Positions 39,670 through 49,851 are shown, numbered from the stretch's first letter. The stretch is 64,000 nucleotides of DNA from Methylomarinum vadi (GCF_000733935.1 NZ_JPON01000001.1:1906501-1970500), one strand, 5' to 3'. Notes: generated from the sequence alone by a model not told the origin. Translations and numbers: made by a program.

Positions 39670-41834
39670 TGCAGACGCTCCCGTAAGCGGCGGCGGTAAG
39701 CGACCAGCGCGGGGAAGATCAACGACACGATCACTACCGCCACGATGATCAGAGGGCCGAATTCGGCATGATTCCACTGTTTCCTTTTCTGCAATCTTTC
39801 CTCCGCGTCGATGCGGGTGTATTTCAATCGATTATTGGCCATGAGGTTGGGTTTAATGTTCTTATACCAGCTGTGATAAAGCGCGAAATCCTTGGGATAC
39901 AATCCGAATACCCAGGGCGCGTCATGGCGCAGTATTTCCTGCATTTTCTGAATGATGCGATAACGAACCGGGCCATCGTCCATATTGCGCATTTTTTCGA
40001 ACAATCGGTCGTATTTATCGTTGTGGTAATTGACCGCATTTTCCCCGCCATGTTTCACCTTGCCGTTCGGACCATACAATAAAAAGAAAAAATTCTCCGG
40101 ATCGGGATAATCGGCGTTCCATCCCCACAGGAACAATTGGCCGTCGCCGTTACGCATCTTCTCCTGAAAACGGTTGTAGTCGGTTGCCCTGATAATCAAC
40201 TTAATACCCAATTTCTCGAATTGTTTTCTGAACCAGTTCATGCGGGGGCGGTCGTCGACGCTGACCGAGGTCGTGTCGAAATACAACACCAGTGCCTCGC
40301 CGGTTTGCGGATCGACTCCCATCGGATAACCGGCTTCCTCCATCAATTGCCGCGCTACGATAATCCCCTTGCGTTTAGCCTGGCCTTCGACCCATTCATA
40401 GACATAGGGATTCATACCCGCTTGACCGGATTCATAGCCGTAAATACCCGGAGGCAATACGCCTTGAGCCGCCAGGCCGCGGCCATTCATGAAAATGGCG
40501 ATATATTCCTCGTAATCGATGGCGATGGAGATGGCCAGTCGTAACTTGCGCGCCCGTTCGGAATCTCCGCCGATCACTTGGTCGAGCATGTTGAATCCCA
40601 TGTAAAATATCGATGTCGTCACCGCCGTTTGCAATTGAATGCCTTTTTTCAACATGGCCGGCGTCAGTTTCGCATCGCTGCCGCCGGTAAACTGAACGGC
40701 CTGGTCGAAACTATCCGATGAAATCCCGGAGGCATCGTAGTAGCCTTGCAAGAACTTGTTCCAATACGGGATCGTTTCCTTTTCCAGCATGAACATGACT
40801 TTTTCGATAAAAGGCAGTTTTTTGCCGGCATCGTCCAACAATCCGCTATCTTTATCGAATTCCTCGCCTTCGGCAGGGTAAAACTCATCATGGAAATTGG
40901 GGTTTCTGCGCAGCACCATGCGCCGGTTGGGATTGTTTTCCTCTAGAAAATACGGTCCGGTCCCGATCGGATACCAATCGAGCGTGATATTTTTTTTCTT
41001 CAACCCGGACTGTTGATAAAACACATCGGCTTCCCAGGGCATCGGCGCAAAAAAAGGCATCGCCAGCCAAAACCTGAACTGCGGATATTTGCCCTTGATT
41101 CGGACTTTGTAGCGATAACGGTCCAACGCTTCGACGCCGCTAATCGGATAATTCTTCAAGTCCACCAAACCAACTTGGGCAACCTGGCGGGAAAATTCGG
41201 CAAACCCCTCGATGTGCTGCTTCATGATTTCGGCAATGGGCGACTGCACCTTGGGATGAGCCAGGCGTTTAATCTGATAAACATAGTCTTCCGCCGTCAA
41301 TTCCCTGCTAGCATGGATTGAAAAATCGCTAAGCTTTTCGATCCGGGCGATTTGCGTGTTGGTGAGATCATGGTACAGGTATCGCCCTTCTTCATTTTGG
41401 CTGAATGCGGGGTGGGGTTGGTACATGATACCGGGCGAAATTTCTATGACATAATCGCTGTAGGCGATATCGGCAGCGGAAAACCCCTTCGCAAGTCGCC
41501 TTCCCCGTTGATCGTAATAGTAAATTCGCGGCATGCTCTTCGCCGTCAATGGCACCAATTGATAAGGCCTTTTCAAGTAGTGATATTGATAAGGCGGTTC
41601 GTAAATCTGAGCAATAAAGCTGTATTCGTTAGAACTGTAGGCCTTGGCGGGGTCCAAATGCTTGGGCCTTTCGGAAAAATATGAATACAAGATATTAGCG
41701 CTTTCATCTTTTTCCCGGTAGGGATTATTCAACTGCGATAGATTGCAACCGTAGACTAGCGTTGCCAAGACGACAAAAACCGAGATTCTGCTGATTTTCA
41801 CTGACAAAATACTGGACATCATTAATGGGGTCAT
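39666..41834 (-). CDS. yejA: Peptide-binding protein of ABC transporter (YejA-like), membrane anchored
   Basis: This 722-aa family 5 extracellular solute-binding protein has a lipoprotein signal at its start (LATLVYGC). It then shows domain motifs such as TLDWYPIGTGPYFLEENNP, RRNPNFHDEFYP and DSFDQAVQFTGG. Unusually it also carries a C-terminal membrane helix (about 688-712, LIIVAVVIVSLIFPALVAY) followed by basic residues, so it may be held at the inner membrane at both ends. YejA-type proteins take up oligopeptides, including microcin C in E. coli. First gene of the yejABEF-like operon; the start is uncertain among three close ATGs. Confidence 0.9.
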   Translation of the reverse strand: MTPLMMSSILSVKISRISVFVVLATLVYGCNLSQLNNPYREKDESANILYSYFSERPKHLDPAKAYSSNEYSFIAQIYEPPYQYHYLKRPYQLVPLTAKSMPRIYYYDQRGRRLAKGFSAADIAYSDYVIEISPGIMYQPHPAFSQNEEGRYLYHDLTNTQIARIEKLSDFSIHASRELTAEDYVYQIKRLAHPKVQSPIAEIMKQHIEGFAEFSRQVAQVGLVDLKNYPISGVEALDRYRYKVRIKGKYPQFRFWLAMPFFAPMPWEADVFYQQSGLKKKNITLDWYPIGTGPYFLEENNPNRRMVLRRNPNFHDEFYPAEGEEFDKDSGLLDDAGKKLPFIEKVMFMLEKETIPYWNKFLQGYYDASGISSDSFDQAVQFTGGSDAKLTPAMLKKGIQLQTAVTTSIFYMGFNMLDQVIGGDSERARKLRLAISIAIDYEEYIAIFMNGRGLAAQGVLPPGIYGYESGQAGMNPYVYEWVEGQAKRKGIIVARQLMEEAGYPMGVDPQTGEALVLYFDTTSVSVDDRPRMNWFRKQFEKLGIKLIIRATDYNRFQEKMRNGDGQLFLWGWNADYPDPENFFFLLYGPNGKVKHGGENAVNYHNDKYDRLFEKMRNMDDGPVRYRIIQKMQEILRHDAPWVFGLYPKDFALYHSWYKNIKPNLMANNRLKYTRIDAEERLQKRKQWNHAEFGPLIIVAVVIVSLIFPALVAYRRRLRERLQ

Positions 41835-41880
41835 AGATACTGGCGCCTATTCTAAACAATAAATTCTATGGGAGATACTA

Positions 41881-42663
41881 ATGGGTTTTATGCAGGGCAA
41901 ACGTGTCTTGATAGTCGGCTTGGCCAGTAATCGTTCCATCGCCTGGGGCATCGCCCAAGCCATGCATCGTGAAGGCGCCGAATTGGCGTTTACCTTCCAA
42001 AACGAGAAACTGCAAAGCCGCGTCGAAGAGATGGCCGCAGAATGCGATTCCAACATTACTGTCGAACTGGATGTCAGCAGCGATGAACAAATCGCCAATG
42101 TCTTCGCCGAACTGAGCAATCACTGGGACGGCCTGGATTGTATCGTCCATTCGGTCGCTTTTGCTCCGCGCGATGCGCTGGACGGCGATTATGTCGACGC
42201 GACCACCCGTGAGAATTTTGCCACCGCCCACGACATCAGCTCATATAGTTTCACCGCGTTGGCCAAAGCCGGGCGGGAAATGATGAAAGGCCGTAATGGC
42301 TCTTTGCTGACCTTGAGCTATCTGGGCGCGGAAAGAGCGATACCCAATTACAATGTCATGGGGGTCGCCAAGGCCAGCCTGGAAGCCAATGTCCGTTACA
42401 TGGCCGCCGCGTTGGGACCGGAAGGTATTCGCGTCAACGCGGTCTCGGCCGGCCCGATCAGAACGCTGGCCGCTTCCGGCATCAACAACTTCAAGTCCAT
42501 GCTGAGCAAAGCGGCCGACACCGCCCCATTGAGAAGAAATGTCTCCATCGACGAAGTCGGCAACGTCGCGGCCTTTCTCTGCTCCGACTTGGCCTCCGGC
42601 GTGACCGGCGAGATCACTTATGTCGATTGCGGCTACAACATCGCCGGATTGGCGGCGGGTTAA
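41881..42663 (+). CDS. fabI: Enoyl-[acyl-carrier-protein] reductase (NADH)
   Basis: This 260-aa short-chain dehydrogenase fold enzyme reduces enoyl-ACP in each round of fatty acid elongation. Visible: the NAD-binding [17 protein letters not shown], the FabI signature [20 protein letters not shown] with the Y-x6-K pair, and the substrate-loop region [14 protein letters not shown]. This is the triclosan-sensitive FabI type. A GGGAG ribosome binding site lies before the ATG. It is divergent from the yejA-like gene with 46 bp between them. Confidence 0.97.
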   Translation: MGFMQGKRVLIVGLASNRSIAWGIAQAMHREGAELAFTFQNEKLQSRVEEMAAECDSNITVELDVSSDEQIANVFAELSNHWDGLDCIVHSVAFAPRDALDGDYVDATTRENFATAHDISSYSFTALAKAGREMMKGRNGSLLTLSYLGAERAIPNYNVMGVAKASLEANVRYMAAALGPEGIRVNAVSAGPIRTLAASGINNFKSMLSKAADTAPLRRNVSIDEVGNVAAFLCSDLASGVTGEITYVDCGYNIAGLAAG

Positions 42664-43169
42664 TCTCGAAAAATCATGCCCTAAAGCGACGAATTATTCG
42701 TTATACCCTCCCTTTCATCTTATTGAGGCAGTCTCTAGTAATTCAAAATTTGGCTATTTTGATGTGTGTAAGTTATTGAAAATGTAGAACAGCCAAATTC
42801 GCATAACGTTATTTCTAGAGGCTGCCTTGAAATATTCGCTGACTAGAATGTCACACGCGCGGAACTCCATTTCAGCGACGAGGTCTTACCGACGGCGGCT
42901 TTCATAGCTGCCGTTTTATTGTAGGGAACAAGCAAATGTTCTCGATTAAGGGAGCTGACTTCCACTCCGATCGTCGATTCATTGCGCAACTGGTGCAGGC
43001 GTAATCTGGCTATCGGCTTGAGATCTTGACGAATTCCGTTAAAAGGCTCACAGATTAAGGTTAATCAGACCGCCTAACTCCAGCGGAATAGTGCTTGTTA
43101 CACCCGGTTCGCAGAAATTTCATACCTAAATCATTATGCTTTTATTTATCACTTTCAAGGAGAACAAAA
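42664..43169. other. Gene-free interval after fabI
   Basis: About 506 bp. It holds the 102-bp palindromic element listed next. Sequence at 42850-43080 reads on the minus strand like scraps of decayed coding sequence (for instance a frame giving KTAAMKAAVGKTSSLKW), which I cannot assign. Nothing else is supported. Confidence 0.5.
42726..42827. repeat. 102-bp palindromic element (MITE-like)
   Basis: Outer arms AGGCAGTCTCTAGTAAT and, in reverse complement at the right end, AGGCAGCCTCTAGAAAT. Inner arms AATTTGGCT and AGCCAAATT. No coding capacity. The end sequence AGGCAGCCTCTA also occurs at 3012-3023, at the edge of the helicase remnant. Confidence 0.7.
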
Positions 43170-43361
43170 ATGAATAATTTGGCAATCGCAAGAATGACAT
43201 TCATAGAAATGCTTAACGAGGAATTCCTGTCCAATACTGGGTACGGTGCCTATGCCTATCTATCGACATGTGATGGCGTGAATTTATTCGAGCGTTTTAT
43301 CGAGCAATCCGAACCGGCGGATGTCTTCATTAAAGCATTTTTCAAACGGTACTACGGTTAA
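43170..43361 (+). CDS. Small protein of 63 aa, no recognised family
   Basis: An ATG at 43170 is preceded by AAGGAG at 43157-43162, a good ribosome binding site. The product is soluble, mildly acidic and aromatic-rich (TGYGAYAYLSTCDGVNLFERF, with a KRYYG end). It has one cysteine and no signal or membrane segment. I recognise no family. It stands alone between repeat material and a convergent zinc-ribbon gene, so it could be a genuine orphan gene. Confidence 0.45.
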   Translation: MNNLAIARMTFIEMLNEEFLSNTGYGAYAYLSTCDGVNLFERFIEQSEPADVFIKAFFKRYYG

Positions 43362-43490
43362 ACTTGCGTAAGTTTTTCTCCCCAAAATCGCCCGAAATCC
43401 TGCTCGAACCGCTTATTGTGTTGATTGCAGCGGTCCGAGCACTCAATCCTCTTAACAGCCTTCATAGACATGTAAGAGCCCGGCACTCTT

Positions 43491-44165
43491 TCAAGAATGA
43501 AATTGAGTTTTTGCTCCGCAGTATTGACAATAGTTTTGCCCGGCCGCTATTTCTTTGCCGCATGCGCTGCAACTTAGCGTTTCGGGGCGTTTATGCCCGC
43601 ACCGGCTACAATAATTGGCATCCTTGGACATTTCGGCGCCGCAATGCTTGCAGGTCATATGTCGATCTGGCTGCCTAAACAATAACCTGGCGAAAGACAC
43701 GGTCTTACCGGCCGCATCGACAAGATACCCCGCATTCCGGTGTGCCACCCATACCAGCCAAACGCTGACAGAAACTATCAGTACAACAGCCACACTATAG
43801 TAGACTGTCCTGCCGGTTGTTCCGACGAAAGGATCGATGAGTCGCCAAAGTAAAGCCTGTCCGAGGATGGCGATAATGAGTATGGCAATTGGCTCTGCTG
43901 TCGCTTTGAAAAAAGCAAAGACCCCGCCTTTATCGGGCATTGCCTCTCCCGCATAGCGAACAAAATAGAAAAACAAAACCAGCGCGGCCGCTTCGCTACA
44001 CAACCGCACGACTTCCCCAGCCATTAAAGCTTTGAACAATTCAAGCTGGCTCATCACCGGCACCAATGCGATTAAATGGCCAAGCAGCAATACCGATAGC
44101 ATCGCAATAAGCCATTGCGCCGCGCGATAACATTTATTGCTTGTTTGATCGGCCAATGAATTCAT
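43491..44165 (-). CDS. Membrane protein with C-terminal double zinc ribbon
   Basis: The protein has 224 aa. Four predicted membrane helices (about 16-40, 55-72, 90-110, 121-142) are followed by two CxxC-CxxC zinc ribbons: TCKHCGAEMSKDANYCSRCG and SCSACGKEIAAGQNYCQYCG. The ribbons face the cytoplasm by the positive-inside rule and may bind partner proteins or nucleic acid. I know no named family. A GGGGAGG ribosome binding site precedes the ATG. Confidence 0.8.
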   Translation of the reverse strand: MNSLADQTSNKCYRAAQWLIAMLSVLLLGHLIALVPVMSQLELFKALMAGEVVRLCSEAAALVLFFYFVRYAGEAMPDKGGVFAFFKATAEPIAILIIAILGQALLWRLIDPFVGTTGRTVYYSVAVVLIVSVSVWLVWVAHRNAGYLVDAAGKTVSFARLLFRQPDRHMTCKHCGAEMSKDANYCSRCGHKRPETLSCSACGKEIAAGQNYCQYCGAKTQFHS

Positions 44166-44398
44166 GACGGCCTCCCCTCTTTAGCGAAAGACACAGGCAT
44201 GATGCGCCCGCAAAATTATTATTGCAACAATAGTAAAGCGCTTAATCAATGCCTCAGCATTTGAAGGTTATCGAATCCGATTTTTTCGAGTTGTTGGAAC
44301 AAAAATAGTGAGCACTAGGAATTCAATGCAAAAATAACCCTGAACTTTATTCATTTTACTCTTGCCGAAGAGATGACAGGCTCGCCAGGAGAATGCCC

Positions 44399-47300
44399 AT
44401 GCACTCAGAAAAACTGACTGCGCTACGCCATGCCATCAATACCTCTTATCTTGCCGAGGAAACAGCCGTCAGCGAACGTTTGGCCTCCAATCTAGTCTTT
44501 TACCGTCCCGCCGATGTCGGTATCGCTGCCGGGAAGCTAGTCACGGCGATAAGATCCAACAAAGACCAGAAATCGCTGCTCGACAGCTTTCTGCATGAAT
44601 ACCGGCTCGATTCTGCCGAAGGCGTGGTCTTGATGAGTATCGCCGAGGCCCTGCTGCGCATCCCCGACCGAGAAACCCAGGACCTGTTACTGCAGGACAA
44701 GTTAACGGCGAACTTGTGGGAAGAGAGCGACGACAACCCTCATTCACTGTTGATCAGTCTCTCCCATCATGCCCTGCAATTGGCGGGCGCAGTCGAACAG
44801 CAATTGACCAATCCCGGCAAAGTTTATCGTCACGTATTATCTCGTCTGGGCGCGCCATTGATCCGAAATGCCGTAAAACGCGCCATGCAGCTGATGGCCT
44901 ACCAGTTCGTCATCGCCGAAAGAATCGACAGCGCCCTGGCGCACTGCGACGAACGTTATCGCTACTCCTTCGACATGCTCGGCGAGGCGGCCATTACGGC
45001 GGACCATGCGGAACGCTACTTTGCAGCTTATCGCGCCGCCATCGAAACCTTGGCCGAAAAAGCCCGACACGACGACATCTTTGCCAACCCGGGCATCTCG
45101 GTCAAACTGTCCGCGCTGTATCCCCGTTACGAACCGTTGCAACATCGGCAGGCCGAACCGCGGCTGAGCGAACGATTGCTGGAATTGGCCCGCTTGGCCC
45201 GGACCGCCAATATAGGCTTGACGCTGGACGCGGAGGAATCGGAACGGCTGGACATGTCGCTGAATATCTTTCAGGCCCTGTTTATCCATCCGGAACTACA
45301 AGGCTGGCACGGTCTCGGCCTGGCCGTGCAAGCCTATCAAAAAAGGGCTTATCCGCTGATCGAATGGTTGGCGGCGCTGGCCGAATCGGAACGTAAGCGG
45401 ATTCCGCTGCGGCTGGTCAAGGGCGCTTACTGGGACAGCGAGATCAAACGCGCTCAGGAAAACGGACTCAGCGGTTATCCCGTGTTCTCCCACAAGTCGG
45501 CCACCGATATTTCCTATCTGGCCTGCGCCGAACTCATTTTGCGCCACGGCGACGCGTTCTATCCCCAATTCGCGACCCATAATGCCCATACCGTATGCGC
45601 CATTCGCCAACTGGCTGGCGCTCGGGAATTCGAATTCCAGCGCCTGCACGGCATGGGAGAAAGCCTGTATCGCCAATTAATGGAGACCGAACAGCGTCCG
45701 CTTCACTGCCGTATTTACGCACCGGTCGGCAACTACCGCGATTTATTGCCATATCTGGTCAGGCGGCTATTGGAAAACGGCGCCAACACGTCGTTCATCA
45801 ACCAGATCGAAAATCCGCACATTCCTATAGAATCCATTATCCGCGACCCGGTCGCGGTGTATAACAGCCGCTCGCCAGAGAAACCCGAAATCGCCTTACC
45901 CAGCGCCATGTTCGGCGAACAACGCCTGAATTCGGCCGGTTTGAATCTGGCCGACCCAAGGCAATTACGAGTCATCGAACAGGAACTGGCAAAGCTGACC
46001 GAACGCCCATGGCAAGCCGCGCCGTTGGTGAACGGCGAGGAACGGGCCGGCAACGACTATACCGCGTACAGTCCGACCGATCGCCATAGCACGCTGGGAG
46101 ACGTCACCGAGGCAACTCGGGAATCGATACAGGCCGCCCTGGATTCAGCCGCCGCCGCTTTTCCCCGCTGGCGTTCGACGCCGGTCGAGGAGCGCGCCCT
46201 GGCCCTGCAAAAGACGGCCGAGCTATTGGAAAACCACCGTCTGGAACTGGTTTCGTTATGCGTCCGCGAGGGAGGCCGCACGATCAAGGATGCCTTGAAC
46301 GAAGTCCGCGAGGCGGTCGATTTTTGCCGTTATTATGCCGCCATGGCCCTCGAATGCTTCGGCCGGCCGGCGCAATTGCCTGGTCCGACTGGCGAAAAGA
46401 ACGTGTTACTGTGCCAAGGCCGCGGCGTTTTCGCCTGCATCAGCCCGTGGAATTTTCCGCTCGCCATTTTCATCGGCCAGATCACGGCGGCATTGGCCGC
46501 CGGCAACTGCGTCATCGCCAAGCCGGCCCAACAAACCCCGTTGACCGCCATGCTCTGTATCCGCCTGCTGCAGCGCGCCGGCGTTCCTGCCGATGTATTG
46601 CATTTTCTGCCCGGCGAGGGCGCGGCGATCGGCTCCGTTCTGCTCGGCGATCCGCGCATCGTTGGCGTGGCGTTTACCGGTTCGACGGCCACGGCCGCAA
46701 TCATCAACCGGCAATTGGCCAAGGACAATCCCGCCATCGTGCCATTGATCGCCGAAACCGGCGGCCAGAATGTCATGATCGCCGACAGTTCGGCCCATTG
46801 CGAACAATTGGTGCAGGATGCCGTCGTTTCCGCCTTCAACAGCGCCGGTCAACGCTGTTCCGCGCTGCGCGTGTTATATGTGCAACAGGATATCGCCGAC
46901 AGGGTCGTCGACATGCTCAGCGGGGCGATGCAACAACTCAGAATCGGCGATCCCAACGATTATGCTACCGACATAGGCCCGGTCATCGACCGGCAAGCGG
47001 CCGATCGACTCGAACAGCACGTCGCACGCATGCGTAGGGAAGCCAAGATTTTGTTACAAATTGACTTGCCTGATTCCTGTACCAAAGGCAGTTTTTTTCC
47101 GCCGACGCTGATTGAGTTGTCCTCGCTGAAACAGCTCCACGAGGAGGTATTCGGCCCGATACTGCATATCATCCGCTTTCGTTCGAGAGAACTGGAACGG
47201 ATCGTCGAGGATGTCAACCGATGCGGTTATGGCCTGACCTTGGGCATACAAAGCCGGATCCAGCGAACCATCGACACGATTCAAACTCGGGCGCGGGTCG

Positions 47301-47497
47301 GCAACATCTACGTCAACCGCAACATGATCGGCGCCGTGGTCGGCGTACAACCCTTCGGCGGCATGGGGCTGTCCGGCACGGGACCGAAAGGCGGCGGCCC
47401 CCATTATCTGCAGCGTTTCGCCGTGGAACAGACCGTCACGGTCAATAGCGCAGCCCTGGGCGGCAATGTCAGTTTGTTATCGCGCCATTTATTTTGA
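44399..47497 (+). CDS. putA: Bifunctional proline dehydrogenase / P5C dehydrogenase PutA (short form)
   Basis: This 1032-aa PutA oxidises proline to glutamate in two steps with substrate channelling. The proline dehydrogenase TIM barrel lies near residues 130-440 (LRLVKGAYWDSEIK, ATHNAHTV). The aldehyde dehydrogenase lies near 510-1000, with catalytic glutamate in ETGGQNVMI and nucleophile cysteine in NSAGQRCSALR. The N terminus lacks the ribbon-helix-helix DNA-binding domain of trifunctional PutA, so it cannot self-regulate. AGGAG is seven bases before ATG 44399; an ATG two codons earlier is too close to it. The frame extends to a short C-terminal end without the longer third domain. Confidence 0.97.
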   Translation: MHSEKLTALRHAINTSYLAEETAVSERLASNLVFYRPADVGIAAGKLVTAIRSNKDQKSLLDSFLHEYRLDSAEGVVLMSIAEALLRIPDRETQDLLLQDKLTANLWEESDDNPHSLLISLSHHALQLAGAVEQQLTNPGKVYRHVLSRLGAPLIRNAVKRAMQLMAYQFVIAERIDSALAHCDERYRYSFDMLGEAAITADHAERYFAAYRAAIETLAEKARHDDIFANPGISVKLSALYPRYEPLQHRQAEPRLSERLLELARLARTANIGLTLDAEESERLDMSLNIFQALFIHPELQGWHGLGLAVQAYQKRAYPLIEWLAALAESERKRIPLRLVKGAYWDSEIKRAQENGLSGYPVFSHKSATDISYLACAELILRHGDAFYPQFATHNAHTVCAIRQLAGAREFEFQRLHGMGESLYRQLMETEQRPLHCRIYAPVGNYRDLLPYLVRRLLENGANTSFINQIENPHIPIESIIRDPVAVYNSRSPEKPEIALPSAMFGEQRLNSAGLNLADPRQLRVIEQELAKLTERPWQAAPLVNGEERAGNDYTAYSPTDRHSTLGDVTEATRESIQAALDSAAAAFPRWRSTPVEERALALQKTAELLENHRLELVSLCVREGGRTIKDALNEVREAVDFCRYYAAMALECFGRPAQLPGPTGEKNVLLCQGRGVFACISPWNFPLAIFIGQITAALAAGNCVIAKPAQQTPLTAMLCIRLLQRAGVPADVLHFLPGEGAAIGSVLLGDPRIVGVAFTGSTATAAIINRQLAKDNPAIVPLIAETGGQNVMIADSSAHCEQLVQDAVVSAFNSAGQRCSALRVLYVQQDIADRVVDMLSGAMQQLRIGDPNDYATDIGPVIDRQAADRLEQHVARMRREAKILLQIDLPDSCTKGSFFPPTLIELSSLKQLHEEVFGPILHIIRFRSRELERIVEDVNRCGYGLTLGIQSRIQRTIDTIQTRARVGNIYVNRNMIGAVVGVQPFGGMGLSGTGPKGGGPHYLQRFAVEQTVTVNSAALGGNVSLLSRHLF

Positions 47498-47614
47498 ATT
47501 AAGCGAATTGCTAACGCGCAGAAAACTTAGCGCCGATTCCGACTATGTTTCATACTTGCCATAGTCGAAACCAGAGAGACGACAATATCCACTAGGCTCA
47601 AGCCCACTACGCCC

Positions 47615-49783
47615 ATGCCCATAAACAACATCAACCCTAAACTTTGCCGCCTGCTCGCTACGGTCATATTATTATTGGCCGGGCAATTGCTTCAGGCGAA
47701 AACCATCAAGGTCCCGTTGCAAGCCGATTTTCCATTGCTCAGGCAATTGTTGGTCAACCAATTGTTCAATAACGACACGCAATCGACGGAATTATTGCAC
47801 GACCCCAGCGGTTGTAGCGAAATCGTTCTGTCCGATCCGCGATTGAGCGAAACGGACCGGCATTTACGCATCGACAGCCGTCTTCACGCGCGTTTGGCGG
47901 TCAACATGCTGAATCGTTGCATGCCGCTGATGACCTGGGATGGCTATGCCAGAGTCATCAGCGATCCGGTGATCAAGGCCGACAATCCCAGGATGGTGTA
48001 TTTGCAAGTCATCGACAGCCATCTGCTCAGTACGGACAATGAAATACTGACTTCCGGCCCCTTATGGGACCGGGCCAGAGAACATATCCATCCCCTGTTC
48101 AATCGATTCCGCCTCGACTTGACCTCGTCGCTCGATGAACTGCAACGCTTCATTCCCTTGTTCTTGCCCAAGCATTCGCAAGAACAAATACAAGCCATGC
48201 TGTCCTCGCTGCAGTTATCCGATATCCAGGTTATGGCCGATGGCATACACGGCGACCTGAATTTCACTATCGAAACTATCGCGCTGCCGGAACGTCCCGA
48301 ACGACCGCTAACGGAGCAGGAACAATTACTATGGCAACAAAAATGGCAAAGTATGGACGCTTTATTGACCCATGCCATCAAACACTATGCGGCCGCCACC
48401 GAACTCGCGGAACTCCGACAAACCTTGTTCGATATCCTCCTGGATGCCCGTTATCGCCTGGTGACGGCGCTCGCCCAGGAACAAGGAGAAGATCCCGTCA
48501 GACACTGGTTCATCCAAAGCTGGGCGCAACTGATTCCGGTACTCCATCAGATCAGCGCCGAAAACCCGCGCCATGCAACCCTAGGTTTGTTGACGCTGAT
48601 CACCGCCAGCGACGCCCTGCAAACGCTGGACAAGCTAGGCCCCACTTTCGGGCTGGATATTTCGATGGACGGTTTGCGCCGTTTGGCCAGACTGTTGAAT
48701 GAAACGCCCGGCATCGATCCGTTGCAATACGACGAAACGCTCGATCCGGAATTAATGCGCTTGTTTCGATTTCCACCCGCTAACGCTGACAACGACAGCC
48801 ATTACCGCATCAATCTCTGGCCCATCCGGGAAGCGCTTGCGGCAGTCGACCGCCCCCTGGCGGAATGGGTTGCCAAGCCCGGCGAACTAAGGCCTTATCT
48901 GAATAAAATCAAGAAATTATTACTCGCCAGCGCCGAACGCGAACTGCGCCAGGCGCAATTAACCGGTGCCCAACAAGATATTTTCAGAAAACTGGTCATG
49001 ACGACCGCCTGGCAGGAGAGCTGCTGGCGCCAATATGTCGTCGAAAACGACAAGATCGTGCCGCTGCGCTCTTCCACCGGCGACACCGGCATCATGCAGG
49101 TCAACGAGCGGGTCTGGCGGGGATTCGTCGACGTACACAAATTACGCTGGGAAGTCGCCTACAATATCCAGTCCGGCAGTCGCATTCTGCTTAATTACCT
49201 GACCCGCTACGCATTGAAACAAGGCGAGCACAAGCATCGCGGCGGCCTGGACAATCTGGCCCGGGCTTCCTATTCCGCCTATAACGGCGGACCGGGACAA
49301 GTCCGACGCTATCGCAGCAACAAAGCCCCCAAGGCACAAAGAATCATCGACCAGTCCTTCCATAAAAAATATCAGTCGGTAAAACAGGGCAAGGAACTCG
49401 CTGTCGCCGAATGCCTGGGCGGCAAAGGAGCGCACCTCCTTCTCGCTCAAGAGCGAAAAAAAACTGCGTCCCCCTCTCTTAAACATTCTCGCCCTAAAGC
49501 CAAACAACTGATTCACCGCGAAAGCTGGATAAAGCGTCAGAACAAGAATCACTTTACGCTGCAATTGGCTGTTTTCAGCTCCTATAAAGCGGCCAAATCA
49601 TTTATAAGCCAGCAAAAAATTCCCGGCAATTATGCAATTTATCGTCAACCCGGAAAAGCGCAATACGCCATTATTTACGGCCGCTATTCGAACCGGCAAA
49701 AAGCAAGCAAGGAAGGCCGGCTGTTCAAATCAAGCAAACCCTGGATAAGGCGCATCGGGGATATTCAAGTCGCATTGGAATAG
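47615..49783 (+). CDS. Periplasmic lytic transglycosylase with C-terminal SPOR domain
   Basis: The protein has 722 aa. A signal peptide (about 1-29) precedes a large helical N-terminal part of unknown family (30-440). An SLT-like catalytic domain follows (about 445-580) with E468 in TTAWQESCWRQYV, STGDTGIMQVNERVWRG and SYSAYNGGPGQVRRYR. A basic linker leads to a SPOR domain (about 645-720, FTLQLAVFSSYKAAKSF, YAIIYGRYSNRQKA). SPOR binds denuded septal glycan, pointing to a role at the division site, like RlpA- or DamX-linked enzymes. The domain combination is uncommon in my recollection. Confidence 0.8.
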   Translation: MPINNINPKLCRLLATVILLLAGQLLQAKTIKVPLQADFPLLRQLLVNQLFNNDTQSTELLHDPSGCSEIVLSDPRLSETDRHLRIDSRLHARLAVNMLNRCMPLMTWDGYARVISDPVIKADNPRMVYLQVIDSHLLSTDNEILTSGPLWDRAREHIHPLFNRFRLDLTSSLDELQRFIPLFLPKHSQEQIQAMLSSLQLSDIQVMADGIHGDLNFTIETIALPERPERPLTEQEQLLWQQKWQSMDALLTHAIKHYAAATELAELRQTLFDILLDARYRLVTALAQEQGEDPVRHWFIQSWAQLIPVLHQISAENPRHATLGLLTLITASDALQTLDKLGPTFGLDISMDGLRRLARLLNETPGIDPLQYDETLDPELMRLFRFPPANADNDSHYRINLWPIREALAAVDRPLAEWVAKPGELRPYLNKIKKLLLASAERELRQAQLTGAQQDIFRKLVMTTAWQESCWRQYVVENDKIVPLRSSTGDTGIMQVNERVWRGFVDVHKLRWEVAYNIQSGSRILLNYLTRYALKQGEHKHRGGLDNLARASYSAYNGGPGQVRRYRSNKAPKAQRIIDQSFHKKYQSVKQGKELAVAECLGGKGAHLLLAQERKKTASPSLKHSRPKAKQLIHRESWIKRQNKNHFTLQLAVFSSYKAAKSFISQQKIPGNYAIYRQPGKAQYAIIYGRYSNRQKASKEGRLFKSSKPWIRRIGDIQVALE

Positions 49784-49851
49784 ACAATTGCCGACACAGC
49801 AGGTCACCACAAGACCGCAAAGAGTCTATGCTTATAGGTAACGGCACAAAA

